Shown: positions 17,367 to 25,751, numbered from the stretch's first letter. The stretch is DNA of 64,000 nt from Brevibacterium spongiae (GCF_026168515.1 NZ_CP093443.1:1426001-1490000); one strand, 5' to 3'. Program-made: numbers and translations. The notes: generated from the sequence alone by a model not told the origin.

Positions 17367-18631
17367 GGGCCACCGCCAGGCTCCTCGCCGTCACCACCCT
17401 GATCCTCGGACTCGTCGTCGGCACCACTCAGCCGGTCATCGCCGCACCGAAGGCCGGACCCGGCCAGTGGTTCATCAAGGACTACGGCATCGACAAGGTC
17501 TGGAAGAAGTCCACCGGCAAAGGCGTCAAGGTCGCCGTCATCGACTCCGGCGTCAACGCCGACCATGAAGATCTCGAAGGGGTCGTGACCTCGTCGAAGG
17601 ACTTCAGCGGCCTCGGCAAGGACGGCAAGACGCCCATCGGCGGCAAGACCACCATCCACCACGGCACCGCCGTCGCCGGAGTCATCGCCGGTCAGGGCAC
17701 CGGAGCCGGTCCGACCGGAGTCGCTCCTGACGCAAAGATCCTCTCCGCCTCGATGTGGCTGGGACCCGACCGTCCGAAGGAATCCGGTTCGACTCGAGAG
17801 CAGGCCGACAAAGCCATCCGGTGGGCCGTCGACTCCGGAGCCAAGGTCATCAACATGTCATTGGGCTGGGATGATCCGGGCTGGCCGGAGAGCTGGGACG
17901 AAGCCTTCTCCTATGCCTACAAGAAGGACGTGCTCATCGTCGCCTGCGTCGGCAACGCCTCACAGGGCGCGACCCAGGCCTGGTCCCCGTCGACAGTCCC
18001 CGGAGTCATCGGAGTCGGAGGCCTCGACAAGAAGGGCCGCGTCCTCGAGGACTCCACCGCACCCGGCACCGCAGTGGATCTCATGGGTCCGGCCAAGGAC
18101 ATCCCGATCCCGTACTACAGCGGCGGCTACGCAGAAGGCCAGGGATGCTCCTTCGCCTCCCCGATCGTGTCCGGAGCGGCGGCGCTCATCCGCGCCGAAG
18201 ATCCTGACCTCACCGCAGACGAGGTCCGCGCGAAGCTGCAGTCGAGTGCAAAGCCCGTCGACGGGCACAAGGGCGCATCGAAGGCGGGAAAGCCCGATCC
18301 GATCATCGGCTGGGGGCGGCTCGACCCGCAGGCAGCGCTCAAGGCGAAAGTCCCGAAGACGGTCCCCTCCGCCGAGGATGAACTGGCGGACTGGGTGAAG
18401 ATGCACCGTCGCGGGGAGGAAAAGGCCCAAGAGACCGAGACGGCCGCTCCGAACGCGAGTGAGAGTCCGCAGGCCGTGGCACCGACCGACATCGCGGCCT
18501 CGCAGTCGACCCCGACCTTCGGCTTCGCCGCCCTCGGAATCGGAGGGCTGCTTGCGCTCGTCCTCCTGGTTGCTTCGGTCGTCTCCTTCGCTCGCCGTCG
18601 TCGCCGACTCAGGCAGGCGAAACGGCTCTGA
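17363..18631 (+). CDS. Subtilisin-like (S8) serine protease, membrane anchored
   Basis: 422 aa. Signal peptide (about 1-28, ending VIAA). Catalytic triad Asp61 (VIDSGV), His100 (IHHGTAVAG) and Ser263 (GCSFASP), with oxyanion Asn198 (CVGNAS). A Thr/Ala/Ser-rich linker leads to a C-terminal membrane helix (about 390-412) and a basic tail RRRRRLRQAKRL. This layout matches mycosin-like proteases, but no type VII secretion gene is nearby. GTG start overlapping ppx, so likely cotranscribed. Expected to act on the outer face of the membrane. Confidence 0.88.
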   Translation: MRATARLLAVTTLILGLVVGTTQPVIAAPKAGPGQWFIKDYGIDKVWKKSTGKGVKVAVIDSGVNADHEDLEGVVTSSKDFSGLGKDGKTPIGGKTTIHHGTAVAGVIAGQGTGAGPTGVAPDAKILSASMWLGPDRPKESGSTREQADKAIRWAVDSGAKVINMSLGWDDPGWPESWDEAFSYAYKKDVLIVACVGNASQGATQAWSPSTVPGVIGVGGLDKKGRVLEDSTAPGTAVDLMGPAKDIPIPYYSGGYAEGQGCSFASPIVSGAAALIRAEDPDLTADEVRAKLQSSAKPVDGHKGASKAGKPDPIIGWGRLDPQAALKAKVPKTVPSAEDELADWVKMHRRGEEKAQETETAAPNASESPQAVAPTDIAASQSTPTFGFAALGIGGLLALVLLVASVVSFARRRRRLRQAKRL

Positions 18632-18663
18632 TCTGGGGAGTTCCGGACCTCGGAAGAAACAAT

Positions 18664-18681
18664 TAGTGAAAGTTTTCACAA
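18664..18681 (+). promoter_or_regulatory. Rex-type redox operator upstream of ndh
   Basis: TAGTGAAAGTTTTCACAA matches the Rex consensus TTGTGAA-N4-TTCACAA at 13 of 14 defined positions. It is a dyad around GTGAAA-GT-TTTCAC. It lies just upstream of the presumed -10, so a bound NADH-sensing Rex repressor would block the promoter. No rex gene is in the window. Confidence 0.65.
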
Positions 18682-18686
18682 GGGTC

Positions 18687-18698
18687 TAGCATGGGAAT
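18687..18698 (+). promoter_or_regulatory. Leaderless -10 of ndh
   Basis: TAGCAT at 18687-18692, six bases before ATG 18699; no SD. The Rex-like dyad covers the -35 side. Confidence 0.6.
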
Positions 18699-20072
18699 AT
18701 GGCACTCATCAGAAACTCGAAACTGCGTCCACGTATCCTCGTTGTCGGTGGCGGCTCGGTCGGCCTGCTCACCGCTCAGAATCTGCTGAAGAACCTCGGA
18801 CGGGGCGAAGCCACCGTCACCGTGGTCGATCCCAACCCGTACATGACCTACCTGCCGTTCCTTCCCGAGGTGGCAGCCGGTTCGATCGAAGCCCGTCACG
18901 CTGTTGTGCCGCTGCGTCGCAACCTGCCGGGTGCAGAGGTCATCACCGCGAAGGTCACCTCGATCAACCACGCCGAGAAGTTCGCCACCATCGAACCCGA
19001 GAACGATGAGGCATTCGAGCTCGACTACGATCACATCGTCCTCGCCTCCGGTTCGGTCGCACGCGCGCTTCCGATTCCGGGCCTGAAGGAGAACGCGATC
19101 GCGCTCAAGCGCATCGAAGAAGCCGTCGCCCTGCGCGACCACCTTCTCTCCCGCCTGGCCGACGCCGCGCTGATGGAAGACGATGAAGAGCGCCGCAAGG
19201 CCCTGACTTTCGTCTTCGTCGGCGGAGGCTTCGCCGGCATCGAGCTCCTCACCGAACTCGAGGACATGGTCCGTTCGGCCATCGCTCAGTACGAGACGCT
19301 GACCGAAGCGGATGTCCGCTTCGTCCTCGTCGAGGCCCTGGGCCGTGTCATGCCCGAGGTCGGCGAGGCTCAGGCCCGCTGGGTCGTCGAGCACATGCGC
19401 GAGCGCGGTATCGATGTGTACCTCGAGACCTTCCTCCAGGACTGCACCGACAAGCACGTCAAGCTCTCGAACGGCGAAGAGTTCGACGCCGACACCATCG
19501 TGTGGTCCGCCGGCGTCAAGGCCAACCCGATGCTCATCGACTCCGACCTGCCGATCAACGAACGCGGCAATGTCACCGTTCGCGCCGATCTGCGCGTCGA
19601 GGGCGATGACGGAGTCGTCGAGGGTGCTTGGGCAGCCGGCGACAACGCCGCGGTTCCCGACCTCTCCGGCGGCGGCGTGGCAGGCTTCTGCGTGCCCAAC
19701 GCCCAGCATGCCGTGCGTCAGGCTCCGGTGCTCGCTGCCAACGTGCTCGCCGCACTGCGCGGTGAGACCGAGTTCAAGCAGTACTTCCACAAGACCATCG
19801 GCACGGTGGCAGGTCTGGGCCTGTACAAGGGCGTTTCGCAGATGGGCGATTTCGAAGCCCGCGGACTCCTCGCTTGGCTCATGCACCGCGCCTACCACGG
19901 CTACGCGATCCCGACCATGGACCGTAAGGTCAGGGTCTTCGGCAACTGGTTCTTCAACGCCGTGCTCGGCCGCGACGCCATGCCGCTGGCCGACCTCGAT
20001 GTTCCGCGCAAGAACTTCGTCGAGGCCGCAAACTCGAAGCCGGCTCCGAAGAAGGAACCCGCCAAGGCCTGA
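18699..20072 (+). CDS. ndh: Type II NADH:quinone oxidoreductase
   Basis: 457 aa. Non-pumping NADH dehydrogenase feeding the menaquinone pool. FAD-binding ILVVGGGSVGLLTAQNLL (13-30), NAD-binding FVFVGGGFAGIELLTELE near 169-186, and the second FAD motif WAAGDNAAVPD near 310. The C-terminal part (HRAYHGYAIPTMDRKVRVF) forms the membrane-associated end. The promoter carries a Rex-like site, which fits control by the NADH/NAD ratio. Confidence 0.93.
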   Translation: MALIRNSKLRPRILVVGGGSVGLLTAQNLLKNLGRGEATVTVVDPNPYMTYLPFLPEVAAGSIEARHAVVPLRRNLPGAEVITAKVTSINHAEKFATIEPENDEAFELDYDHIVLASGSVARALPIPGLKENAIALKRIEEAVALRDHLLSRLADAALMEDDEERRKALTFVFVGGGFAGIELLTELEDMVRSAIAQYETLTEADVRFVLVEALGRVMPEVGEAQARWVVEHMRERGIDVYLETFLQDCTDKHVKLSNGEEFDADTIVWSAGVKANPMLIDSDLPINERGNVTVRADLRVEGDDGVVEGAWAAGDNAAVPDLSGGGVAGFCVPNAQHAVRQAPVLAANVLAALRGETEFKQYFHKTIGTVAGLGLYKGVSQMGDFEARGLLAWLMHRAYHGYAIPTMDRKVRVFGNWFFNAVLGRDAMPLADLDVPRKNFVEAANSKPAPKKEPAKA

Positions 20073-20115
20073 TCTGAGGCGGCCGGTGCCATCCGGTCAC
20101 AAGCCCTGATGAGAC

Positions 20116-20157
20116 GACTGACGCCGGGGATGCAGTTCTGCATCCTCGGCGTCAGTC
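20116..20157. terminator. Bidirectional hairpin between ndh and the SDR-like gene
   Basis: 20-bp stem with one G-T pair (20116-20135 with 20138-20157) and a 2-base loop. It lies between convergent genes. Confidence 0.85.
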
Positions 20158-20190
20158 ATATCTGCAGACGTTGCTGCGGGGGCCTCGTGC

Positions 20191-20796
20191 TCAGTTCGCG
20201 ACGGTGAACCGGGCATCGATGTGCTTGGGCTCTTCGATCTCGTCGACCATCGCCACGGCGAAGTCCTCGGCAGAGACCGCGTCACCGGCGGGAACTTCGA
20301 GTTCGACGTTGTAGCTGCCGGTGCGCTCACCGGGAGCGATCTCCGGGGCGGGGGAGATGAGCGTCCACGGTGAGGGGTTGGCCGCACGCAGCAGCTCGAG
20401 TGCCTTCGTGCCGGTCTCGGACTCGGCCTTGTACGCGGCTGGGAATCCCTCTGTGTCCTTGAGCATCGTGTCCCCGACGAACAGAGAACCTGCGCCGCCG
20501 ACGACGAAGAGGCGGGTATCGCCGCTGGCCTCGGCGAGGGCCGACAACGCGTCGAGCCACTCCTGGTGGTCTCCGCCGGTGCGGCTGGGCCCGGTGGTGG
20601 AGACGATGACGTCATGCTCGGCGGCCATGCGCGCATCGAATCCGGCGTCAGCCATATCACCGGTGAGCGTGCGGGCGGCTCCGGCCACCTCGGCGCCCGA
20701 GCGGGTGATGGCGGTGACATCGTGGCCTCGAGCAGCCGCCTCGGCGGTGACGCGGGAACCGATCATTCCGGATGCTCCGAAGAGTGCGATCTTCAT
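20191..20796 (-). CDS. NAD(P)-binding epimerase/reductase-like protein (NmrA/SDR atypical)
   Basis: 201 aa. Rossmann start MKIALFGASGMIGSRV with GxSGxxG, then DVTAITRS; later FVVGGAGSLFV and PWTLISPAPEI are typical of YwnB/YesF-like NAD(P)H-binding proteins. The substrate is unknown. Start ATG 20796 has AAAGGA upstream. Divergent from an HxlR regulator, a common arrangement for quinone- or aldehyde-stress genes. Confidence 0.85.
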   Translation of the reverse strand: MKIALFGASGMIGSRVTAEAAARGHDVTAITRSGAEVAGAARTLTGDMADAGFDARMAAEHDVIVSTTGPSRTGGDHQEWLDALSALAEASGDTRLFVVGGAGSLFVGDTMLKDTEGFPAAYKAESETGTKALELLRAANPSPWTLISPAPEIAPGERTGSYNVELEVPAGDAVSAEDFAVAMVDEIEEPKHIDARFTVAN

Positions 20797-20857
20797 GTGA
20801 GTCCTTTCGTCCGGCATCGCAGATGCCGAGGGAGTGTTCGTCGTCTGACAGTCCTAA

Positions 20858-20892
20858 AGTATCGTTTGGATACCGAGTACCTCAAAGATACT
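20858..20892. promoter_or_regulatory. Double HxlR-type operator
   Basis: Two 17-bp dyads with the pattern AGTA(T/C)C-N5-GATAC(C/T), at 20858-20874 and 20876-20892. Their centres are 18 bp apart. The second overlaps the -10 of the regulator, so autorepression and repression of the divergent gene are likely. Confidence 0.6.
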
Positions 20893-20900
20893 ATTGGATC
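20889..20900 (+). promoter_or_regulatory. Leaderless -10 of hxlR-type gene
   Basis: TACTAT at 20889-20894, six bases before ATG 20901; no SD. Confidence 0.55.
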
Positions 20901-21290
20901 ATGAGCATGAGAACTCACTGGGAAGGCGACGCCTTCGACCCTGAATGTCCGACTCGGATCGTGCTCGATCGGGTCGGGGACAAATGGACGGTGCTCATCG
21001 TCGACGTCCTCGACGGGGGACCCAAACGGTTCAACGAGATCCGCTTGGCGATCGGCGGGATCACCCCGAAGGTGCTCACCTCGACCCTGCGCTCCCTCGT
21101 TGCCGACGGACTTGTCGATCGGGAGGTGTTCGCCGAGGTGCCGCCGCGGGTGGAGTACTCACTGACCGATCTGGGACGGTCCCTGCAGGAGCCCGTGGCG
21201 GCGCTGCGACGATGGGCCGAGGCCAATGTCGCAGCGATCACGGGCAATCGTGACCGTCATGCAGAAGCCGGGCAGGCCGACCGTGCCTGA
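20901..21290 (+). CDS. HxlR family winged-helix transcriptional regulator
   Basis: 129 aa. The family signature is clear: CPTRIVLDRVGDKWTVLIV (residues about 14-32), KRFNEIRLAIGGITPKVLT and VEYSLTDLGRSL. Cys14 could sense electrophiles, as in some HxlR/YodB proteins. ATG 20901 is preferred, because the upstream part of the frame covers the operator region. It probably controls itself and the divergent reductase. Confidence 0.9.
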   Translation: MSMRTHWEGDAFDPECPTRIVLDRVGDKWTVLIVDVLDGGPKRFNEIRLAIGGITPKVLTSTLRSLVADGLVDREVFAEVPPRVEYSLTDLGRSLQEPVAALRRWAEANVAAITGNRDRHAEAGQADRA

Positions 21291-21335
21291 GCGCTCGGCC
21301 CACGCAGTGAGCGAGTAGTCGTGCGGCATCTCGGG

Positions 21336-21415
21336 ACCCCGGCTCAGGCCGACGAACCCCGGCTCAGGCCGACGAACCCCGGCTCAGCTCGCCGAATCCC
21401 TGCTCAGCTCGCCGA
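21336..21415. repeat. 20-bp tandem repeat over a gene's 3' end
   Basis: Four units at 21336-21355, 21356-21375, 21376-21395 and 21396-21415. Units 1 and 2 are identical; 3 and 4 are close variants. The TGA stop of the minus-strand gene (21384) lies inside unit 3. Confidence 0.85.
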
Positions 21416-21866
21416 GGACGGTGACGAAGTCGCGCAGCTGCCCGGCCACCCGATAAGTCCGAGGCGAACCTGAGTACACCCAGTTGTTCGTGATGATCGA
21501 GGCGCTGCCGCCGTTCGTGGCAATCTTGAACTCGGCGACGTCGAGCGTCGCCAGATGATCGGCGACGAGGCGGCTGCGGAGCTCGTCGGTCATCTGCTCC
21601 CAATGATCGGCGGCTTCGAAGCCGACCTCCTGCCATTCACCGCCGGCCTCGCGGAAGGCGAGCGGGCGACCGCGCGGAGGTCCCGCCTCGGCGATGGGTG
21701 CATCGGCAGGGGTGACCGTCTTGTCGGTCGATTCGTCTGCTGCGGCAGCGACTGCCTCGGGGGAGGAGATGATGACGGCGGGACCCGGCTGTGTGCGTAC
21801 GACATCGTCGTCGACGGAAGAGATCTGCTGCGGGACTCGGTCGGAGGTGAGCAAAAGGTAGGGCAT
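21384..21866 (-). CDS. Hypothetical protein
   Basis: 160 aa from the ATG at 21866; longer readings would run through the tRNA. Not recognised. An acidic, Ala/Pro-rich middle (about 40-70) is followed by a folded-looking part with EAADHWEQMTDELRSRLV and KIATNGGSASIITNNWVY. No SD; CATGAT at 21873-21878 (minus) could be a -10 for leaderless expression. Its C-terminus is built from a 20-bp tandem repeat. Confidence 0.55.
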   Translation of the reverse strand: MPYLLLTSDRVPQQISSVDDDVVRTQPGPAVIISSPEAVAAAADESTDKTVTPADAPIAEAGPPRGRPLAFREAGGEWQEVGFEAADHWEQMTDELRSRLVADHLATLDVAEFKIATNGGSASIITNNWVYSGSPRTYRVAGQLRDFVTVLGELSRDSAS

Positions 21867-21932
21867 AAGACGATCATGCCGCACATCGCTGAGATCGGCG
21901 ATTCCGACAGCCCGACGGTGCGGCGAGAACCA

Positions 21933-22009
21933 TGGTCCCCCCAGTGGGACTCGAACCCACACTGAATCGATTTTAAGTCGACTGCCTCTGCCGATTGGGC
22001 TATAGGGGG
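21933..22009 (-). tRNA. tRNA with anticodon UAA (Leu), short variable loop, CCA encoded
   Basis: Read on the minus strand: acceptor CCCCCTA pairs with TGGGGGG, then A73 and encoded CCA (21933-21935). D-arm GCC...GGC with loop containing AATCGGCAGA; anticodon stem GTCGA/TCGAT; loop CTTAAAA with anticodon TAA; 5-base variable loop TCAGT; T-arm GTGGG TTCGAGT CCCAC. It would read UUA. A73, A14 and the AATCGG D-loop are leucine-like, but bacterial tRNA-Leu normally has a long variable arm. 74 bases without CCA. Confidence 0.85.
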
Positions 22010-22087
22010 AATGCTCAGAACACACTTTATCGGCAAACCCGGGTCACCGCGATCTGAGACATTCCGCGAACAGAGAGCGCACGCGGC

Positions 22088-22099
22088 TAGCCTGGGACG
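22088..22099 (+). promoter_or_regulatory. Leaderless -10 of MFS gene
   Basis: TAGCCT at 22088-22093, six bases before ATG 22100; no SD. Confidence 0.5.
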
Positions 22100-23386
22100 A
22101 TGACGAGCAGCGCACCGAGTCGGCAGGCCTGGGTGATTCTCGTCATCGGCGTTCTCACCCAGATGGCGGCGACCATCGCGATCGCCGGACCCGCGTTCCT
22201 CATCCCGTACATGCACACCGATCTCGGGTTCACCCTCACCCAAGCCGGCACCGTCGCCGCCGCACCCAGCTTCGGCCTCATCCTCACCCTCATCGCCTGG
22301 GGAGCCTTCGCCGACCGGTACGGCGAGCGGCTGGCCATGACCTTGGGGATAGGCCTGACCGCCGTGTTCTCGGCCGCAGCGGTCCTCGTCGTCGACTCGC
22401 CGATCTGGATGGTCGTCGTCATCGCCGCCTCCGGTGCGGCCGCCGCCTCGGTGAATTCGGCCAGCGGACGAGTGGTCATGGGCTGGTTCCCCCGCCACCG
22501 CCGGGGACTCGCGATGGGCATCCGACAGATGTCCCAGCCCCTGGGCACGAGCATCGCGGCCGTGACCATCCCGCCGATCGCCGCTGCCGGCGGCTTCCCC
22601 GCCTACCTCTGGTACGTCGCGATCGTCACCGGCGTCCTCGCGATCATCTGCTTCGCCGTCGTCCGCAACCCGCCGCTGCAGGTTCCCACCCGCACCGAGG
22701 TGGCCGACCTCGACCCTGCCACCGAACCGGAGACGGAACGCAACGGTGAAACCGAACCGGGCACCACCTCGGCGGGGGAGGGGAAGGCGGGGGCCGCCTC
22801 GGCGCTCAATCCTTACCGCAGCGATTCCTTCCTGTGGCGCATCCACGCGGTCTCCGCGCTCCTCGTCGTCCCGCAGTTCGCGTTCTCCACCTACGGTCTC
22901 GTCTGGCTCATCGCCGTTCAAGGCATCGGAGCCGGCACCGCCGGAGCGATCGTCGCGGCCGCGCAGATCGTCGGCGCGATCGGGCGCATGGTCGTCGGCG
23001 GACTCTCCGACCGCACCAGCTCCCGAGTCGGTCTCATGCGCATCGTCGCCATCGCCGCCGTGATCTTCGTCGTCGCCATCGCTCTCCTCTCGCTTGAGGA
23101 ACTGCCCGTCGCCGCCGCCGTCGTCTTCATCCTCGCCTCGGCCGTGTCCGTGGCCGACAACGGACTCGCGTTCGCCTCCGTCGCCGAGGCGGCCGGCCCC
23201 CGCTGGTCCGGCAAGGCGCTGGGAGCTCAGAACACCGGTCAGTTCGTCATGTCGGCGCTGCTCGGGCCCGGGTTCGGCGCACTCATCACCGTCTTCGGCT
23301 ATCCGCTGTCCTTCGGACTCATCGCCCTCGCGCCGCTGCTGAGCATCGGCATCATCCCCAAACGGGACATCGATCGCATAACCTGA
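22100..23386 (+). CDS. MFS transporter
   Basis: 428 aa with about 12 hydrophobic segments. The loop 2-3 motif of the major facilitator family is present as GAFADRYGERLAM; the central loop (about 195-230) is hydrophilic and rich in Glu/Thr. MGWFPRHRRGLAMGIRQ is typical of the CynX/NimT-like and oxalate/formate-like groups. Substrate unknown. Confidence 0.85.
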   Translation: MTSSAPSRQAWVILVIGVLTQMAATIAIAGPAFLIPYMHTDLGFTLTQAGTVAAAPSFGLILTLIAWGAFADRYGERLAMTLGIGLTAVFSAAAVLVVDSPIWMVVVIAASGAAAASVNSASGRVVMGWFPRHRRGLAMGIRQMSQPLGTSIAAVTIPPIAAAGGFPAYLWYVAIVTGVLAIICFAVVRNPPLQVPTRTEVADLDPATEPETERNGETEPGTTSAGEGKAGAASALNPYRSDSFLWRIHAVSALLVVPQFAFSTYGLVWLIAVQGIGAGTAGAIVAAAQIVGAIGRMVVGGLSDRTSSRVGLMRIVAIAAVIFVVAIALLSLEELPVAAAVVFILASAVSVADNGLAFASVAEAAGPRWSGKALGAQNTGQFVMSALLGPGFGALITVFGYPLSFGLIALAPLLSIGIIPKRDIDRIT

Positions 23387-23403
23387 TATTCACCTGAGCA
23401 CGC

Positions 23404-23409
23404 TAGCGT
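23404..23409 (+). promoter_or_regulatory. Candidate -10 for ppk2
   Basis: TAGCGT about 45 bases upstream of the GTG start, within the short palindrome CACGCTAGCGTG. Confidence 0.3.
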
Positions 23410-23453
23410 GCACGAGGCACGCCACCGTGTCGTGATCGAAAGGGAAGGGTCTC

Positions 23454-24356
23454 GTGAACAATCTGTTCCAAGAGAATCTGCGGGAGTACATCGACAAACT
23501 CCGAATCGAAGGCTATACCGTCGAGGACGGTCAGACCACGGATCCTCACCTCATCGACCCGATGGGCCGCGCAGTCGAGACCTGGCGTGAAGGATACCCA
23601 TATGACGAGCAGATGGACCGTGAGACCTACGAGCTCGAGAAGTACAGACTCCAGATCGAGCTGCTGAAGTTCCAGTACTGGGGCCAGGACACCGACGCCA
23701 AACACGTGATCGTCTTCGAAGGCCGTGACGCCGCCGGCAAGGGCGGGACGATCAAACGCTTCACCGAACACCTCAACCCCCGCGCCGCCCGTGTCGTGGC
23801 ATTGAACAAACCCTCTGATCGGGAATCCGGACAGTGGTACTTCCAGCGCTACATCTCCCACCTGCCCACGAGCGGGGAGATCGTCATGTTCGACCGCTCC
23901 TGGTACAACCGCGCCAATGTCGAACGCGTCATGGGCTTCTGCACCGACGACGAATACGAGACCTTCATGGAGCAGGCTCCGCTGTTCGAGAAGATGCTCA
24001 TCGACTCCGGGGTCCATGTCACCAAATTCTGGTTCTCAGTGACCCAACGCGAGCAGCGCACCCGGTTCGCGATCCGGCAGATCGACCCGGTGCGGCGGTG
24101 GAAACTCTCACCCATGGACCTCGAATCCCTCGACCGCTGGGACGACTACACGCAGGCGAAAGAGGAGATGTTCCGCCGCACGGACACCGACCATGCGCCG
24201 TGGATCACGATCAAGAGCAACGACAAGAAGCGCGCTCGACTCAACGCGATGCGCTACTTCCTCAATCAGTTCGACTACGAGGACAAGGACGCCTCGGTCG
24301 TCTATGAGGCCGATCCGCTGCTCGTGCGCCGCGGGCGCGACGCCGTCGACGACTGA
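23454..24356 (+). CDS. ppk2: Polyphosphate kinase 2
   Basis: 300 aa, one PPK2 domain. Transfers phosphate between polyphosphate and nucleotides. Walker A EGRDAAGKGG near residues 89-98, Walker B VMFDRSWYNR near 144-153, and FWFSVTQREQRTRF in the lid region. The length and single domain fit class I (ADP/GDP to ATP/GTP). GTG start with AAAGGGAAGGG upstream. The window thus holds genes for both use (ppk2) and breakdown (ppx) of polyphosphate. Confidence 0.92.
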   Translation: MNNLFQENLREYIDKLRIEGYTVEDGQTTDPHLIDPMGRAVETWREGYPYDEQMDRETYELEKYRLQIELLKFQYWGQDTDAKHVIVFEGRDAAGKGGTIKRFTEHLNPRAARVVALNKPSDRESGQWYFQRYISHLPTSGEIVMFDRSWYNRANVERVMGFCTDDEYETFMEQAPLFEKMLIDSGVHVTKFWFSVTQREQRTRFAIRQIDPVRRWKLSPMDLESLDRWDDYTQAKEEMFRRTDTDHAPWITIKSNDKKRARLNAMRYFLNQFDYEDKDASVVYEADPLLVRRGRDAVDD

Positions 24357-24387
24357 TCCGGGCAGGGTCACCGGATCCGGGCAGAAA

Positions 24388-24424
24388 TTCGGCCGGGTGG
24401 AAGGGGAAAGACCACCCGGCCGGA
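24388..24424. terminator. Bidirectional hairpin between ppk2 and a convergent gene
   Basis: 13-bp stem with one G-T pair (24388-24400 with 24412-24424), 11-base loop. Confidence 0.8.
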
Positions 24425-24511
24425 ACCGTGGAGCGGGACACTCACCCGCACTCAATCGCAGAGATTGCGACGCAGAGAAGACTCAGAAGCTGAAAGCCCC
24501 TAGGCTGCGAC

Positions 24512-25669
24512 TCAGGCCTCTGCGACATCCTTGCGTGCCTTGCGCAGCGCCCGGCGCTTCTTGTGACCGGCGAAGCTTGAGAAGAACAGGATGATCGCCA
24601 GGAGGACGAACAGCCCTCCGCCGACGATTCCCGCATCGACCCAGAACTGCGGTGGGAACAGCCGGATGAGCGAGTCATCAGCGTAGAACTCCCACGTGCC
24701 GTCGGCGAAGAAGACCTTGTGGAAGCCGCGGAAGAACCTGTCCCAGCCGAGGACTGCGACGACAGCGACGGCGGCCATGAAGATGATGCTGAAGATCGAT
24801 CCGAGGCGGACTCCGGCGTGGATGCCCATCCCGTTGCGGCGGCACATGTAGATGCCGAAGAGGATGGACCCGATGATCCCGACGAGCGCCACGAGGTAGA
24901 GCAGCGAGATCAGACCCTTGACGTCGGCCATATGGCTGAGCTCATCGGAGATGAATACCGGTTCACCATTGGGCATGACGATATCGGCGAGGTAGCGCCG
25001 TGAGTCGAAGTTGTGCAGGTAGTCGACGACGTAGGTCCCGTAGTGCTCGCGGTCGGCGGCGCTGAAGCCGAACTGGTCGCCCGGGAACCCGGGACGGAAG
25101 TATTCGATCTTGAGGAAGAGGCCCGATGCCACGAAGCGGACCGCCAACGCCAAGAGGACGAAGGGGGTGGCGAGCATGATCCAGATCGTGCCGATGACGT
25201 CGAGGACCGAGCGACGGCGTTCAGGTACCTCGGGGTCGCGGGCATCGGTCGAGGTCGCCGCCTTCGACACAGCAGCCCAATCGGCTTCGCTCATCACCGA
25301 GGTGCGGGCGTTCTGCGGCACCTCACGTGTGGCGCCGGTGTCGGTCGACGACGGGGTCGCCGAGGCGGTGGTCGCCGCTGTGCTGCGATCGGCCGCCCGT
25401 GTGCTCGCCGTGGCAGGCTGAGAATGCGGATTCGTCGAATGGGCGGGAGCCACCCTCACCGGGCCCGTCGAGGGCTTGGCGTCCGCGGAATGCTTGGGGG
25501 CATCCTCGGCGATGGGATCCGTGATCGGATCGAACGCCTCGGTGTCGGTCGAGGGGTCGTTGGCCGCCTCCAGAGGGGTCTGCGACTGCTTGTCGGCAGC
25601 ACTGGCAGACCCTGAACTCATCCGCCTGCTCAGGAGGTCTTCGGTCTCGTTCTTCTCGTCTCTGGACAC
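24512..25669 (-). CDS. TIGR01906/DUF1461-type integral membrane protein
   Basis: 385 aa. The first 155 residues are disordered, Ser/Thr/Ala/Asp-rich. Then come membrane segments at about 165-185, 255-275, 290-310 and 355-375. The extracellular part between the first two holds YFRPGFPGDQFGF, a long loop with HYGTYVVDYLHNF, and ISDELSHMADVKGL, which match the TIGR01906 family. Function unknown. GTG start without SD; GACAAT ends seven bases upstream and could be a leaderless -10. Confidence 0.75.
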   Translation of the reverse strand: MSRDEKNETEDLLSRRMSSGSASAADKQSQTPLEAANDPSTDTEAFDPITDPIAEDAPKHSADAKPSTGPVRVAPAHSTNPHSQPATASTRAADRSTAATTASATPSSTDTGATREVPQNARTSVMSEADWAAVSKAATSTDARDPEVPERRRSVLDVIGTIWIMLATPFVLLALAVRFVASGLFLKIEYFRPGFPGDQFGFSAADREHYGTYVVDYLHNFDSRRYLADIVMPNGEPVFISDELSHMADVKGLISLLYLVALVGIIGSILFGIYMCRRNGMGIHAGVRLGSIFSIIFMAAVAVVAVLGWDRFFRGFHKVFFADGTWEFYADDSLIRLFPPQFWVDAGIVGGGLFVLLAIILFFSSFAGHKKRRALRKARKDVAEA

Positions 25670-25751
25670 ATCCCCATTGTCAGCGACCCGGGTGGCTGAG
25701 TCCGGGAGGACACGCCACGGGGCCCGATTTCACAGCAGCCGGCAGAGATCC

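Noticed and set aside
21933..22009. tRNA as a stop-codon suppressor or selenocysteine-type allo-tRNA
   Set aside because: The anticodon is 5'-UAA-3', which pairs with UUA, not with a stop codon; the arms have ordinary class I lengths.
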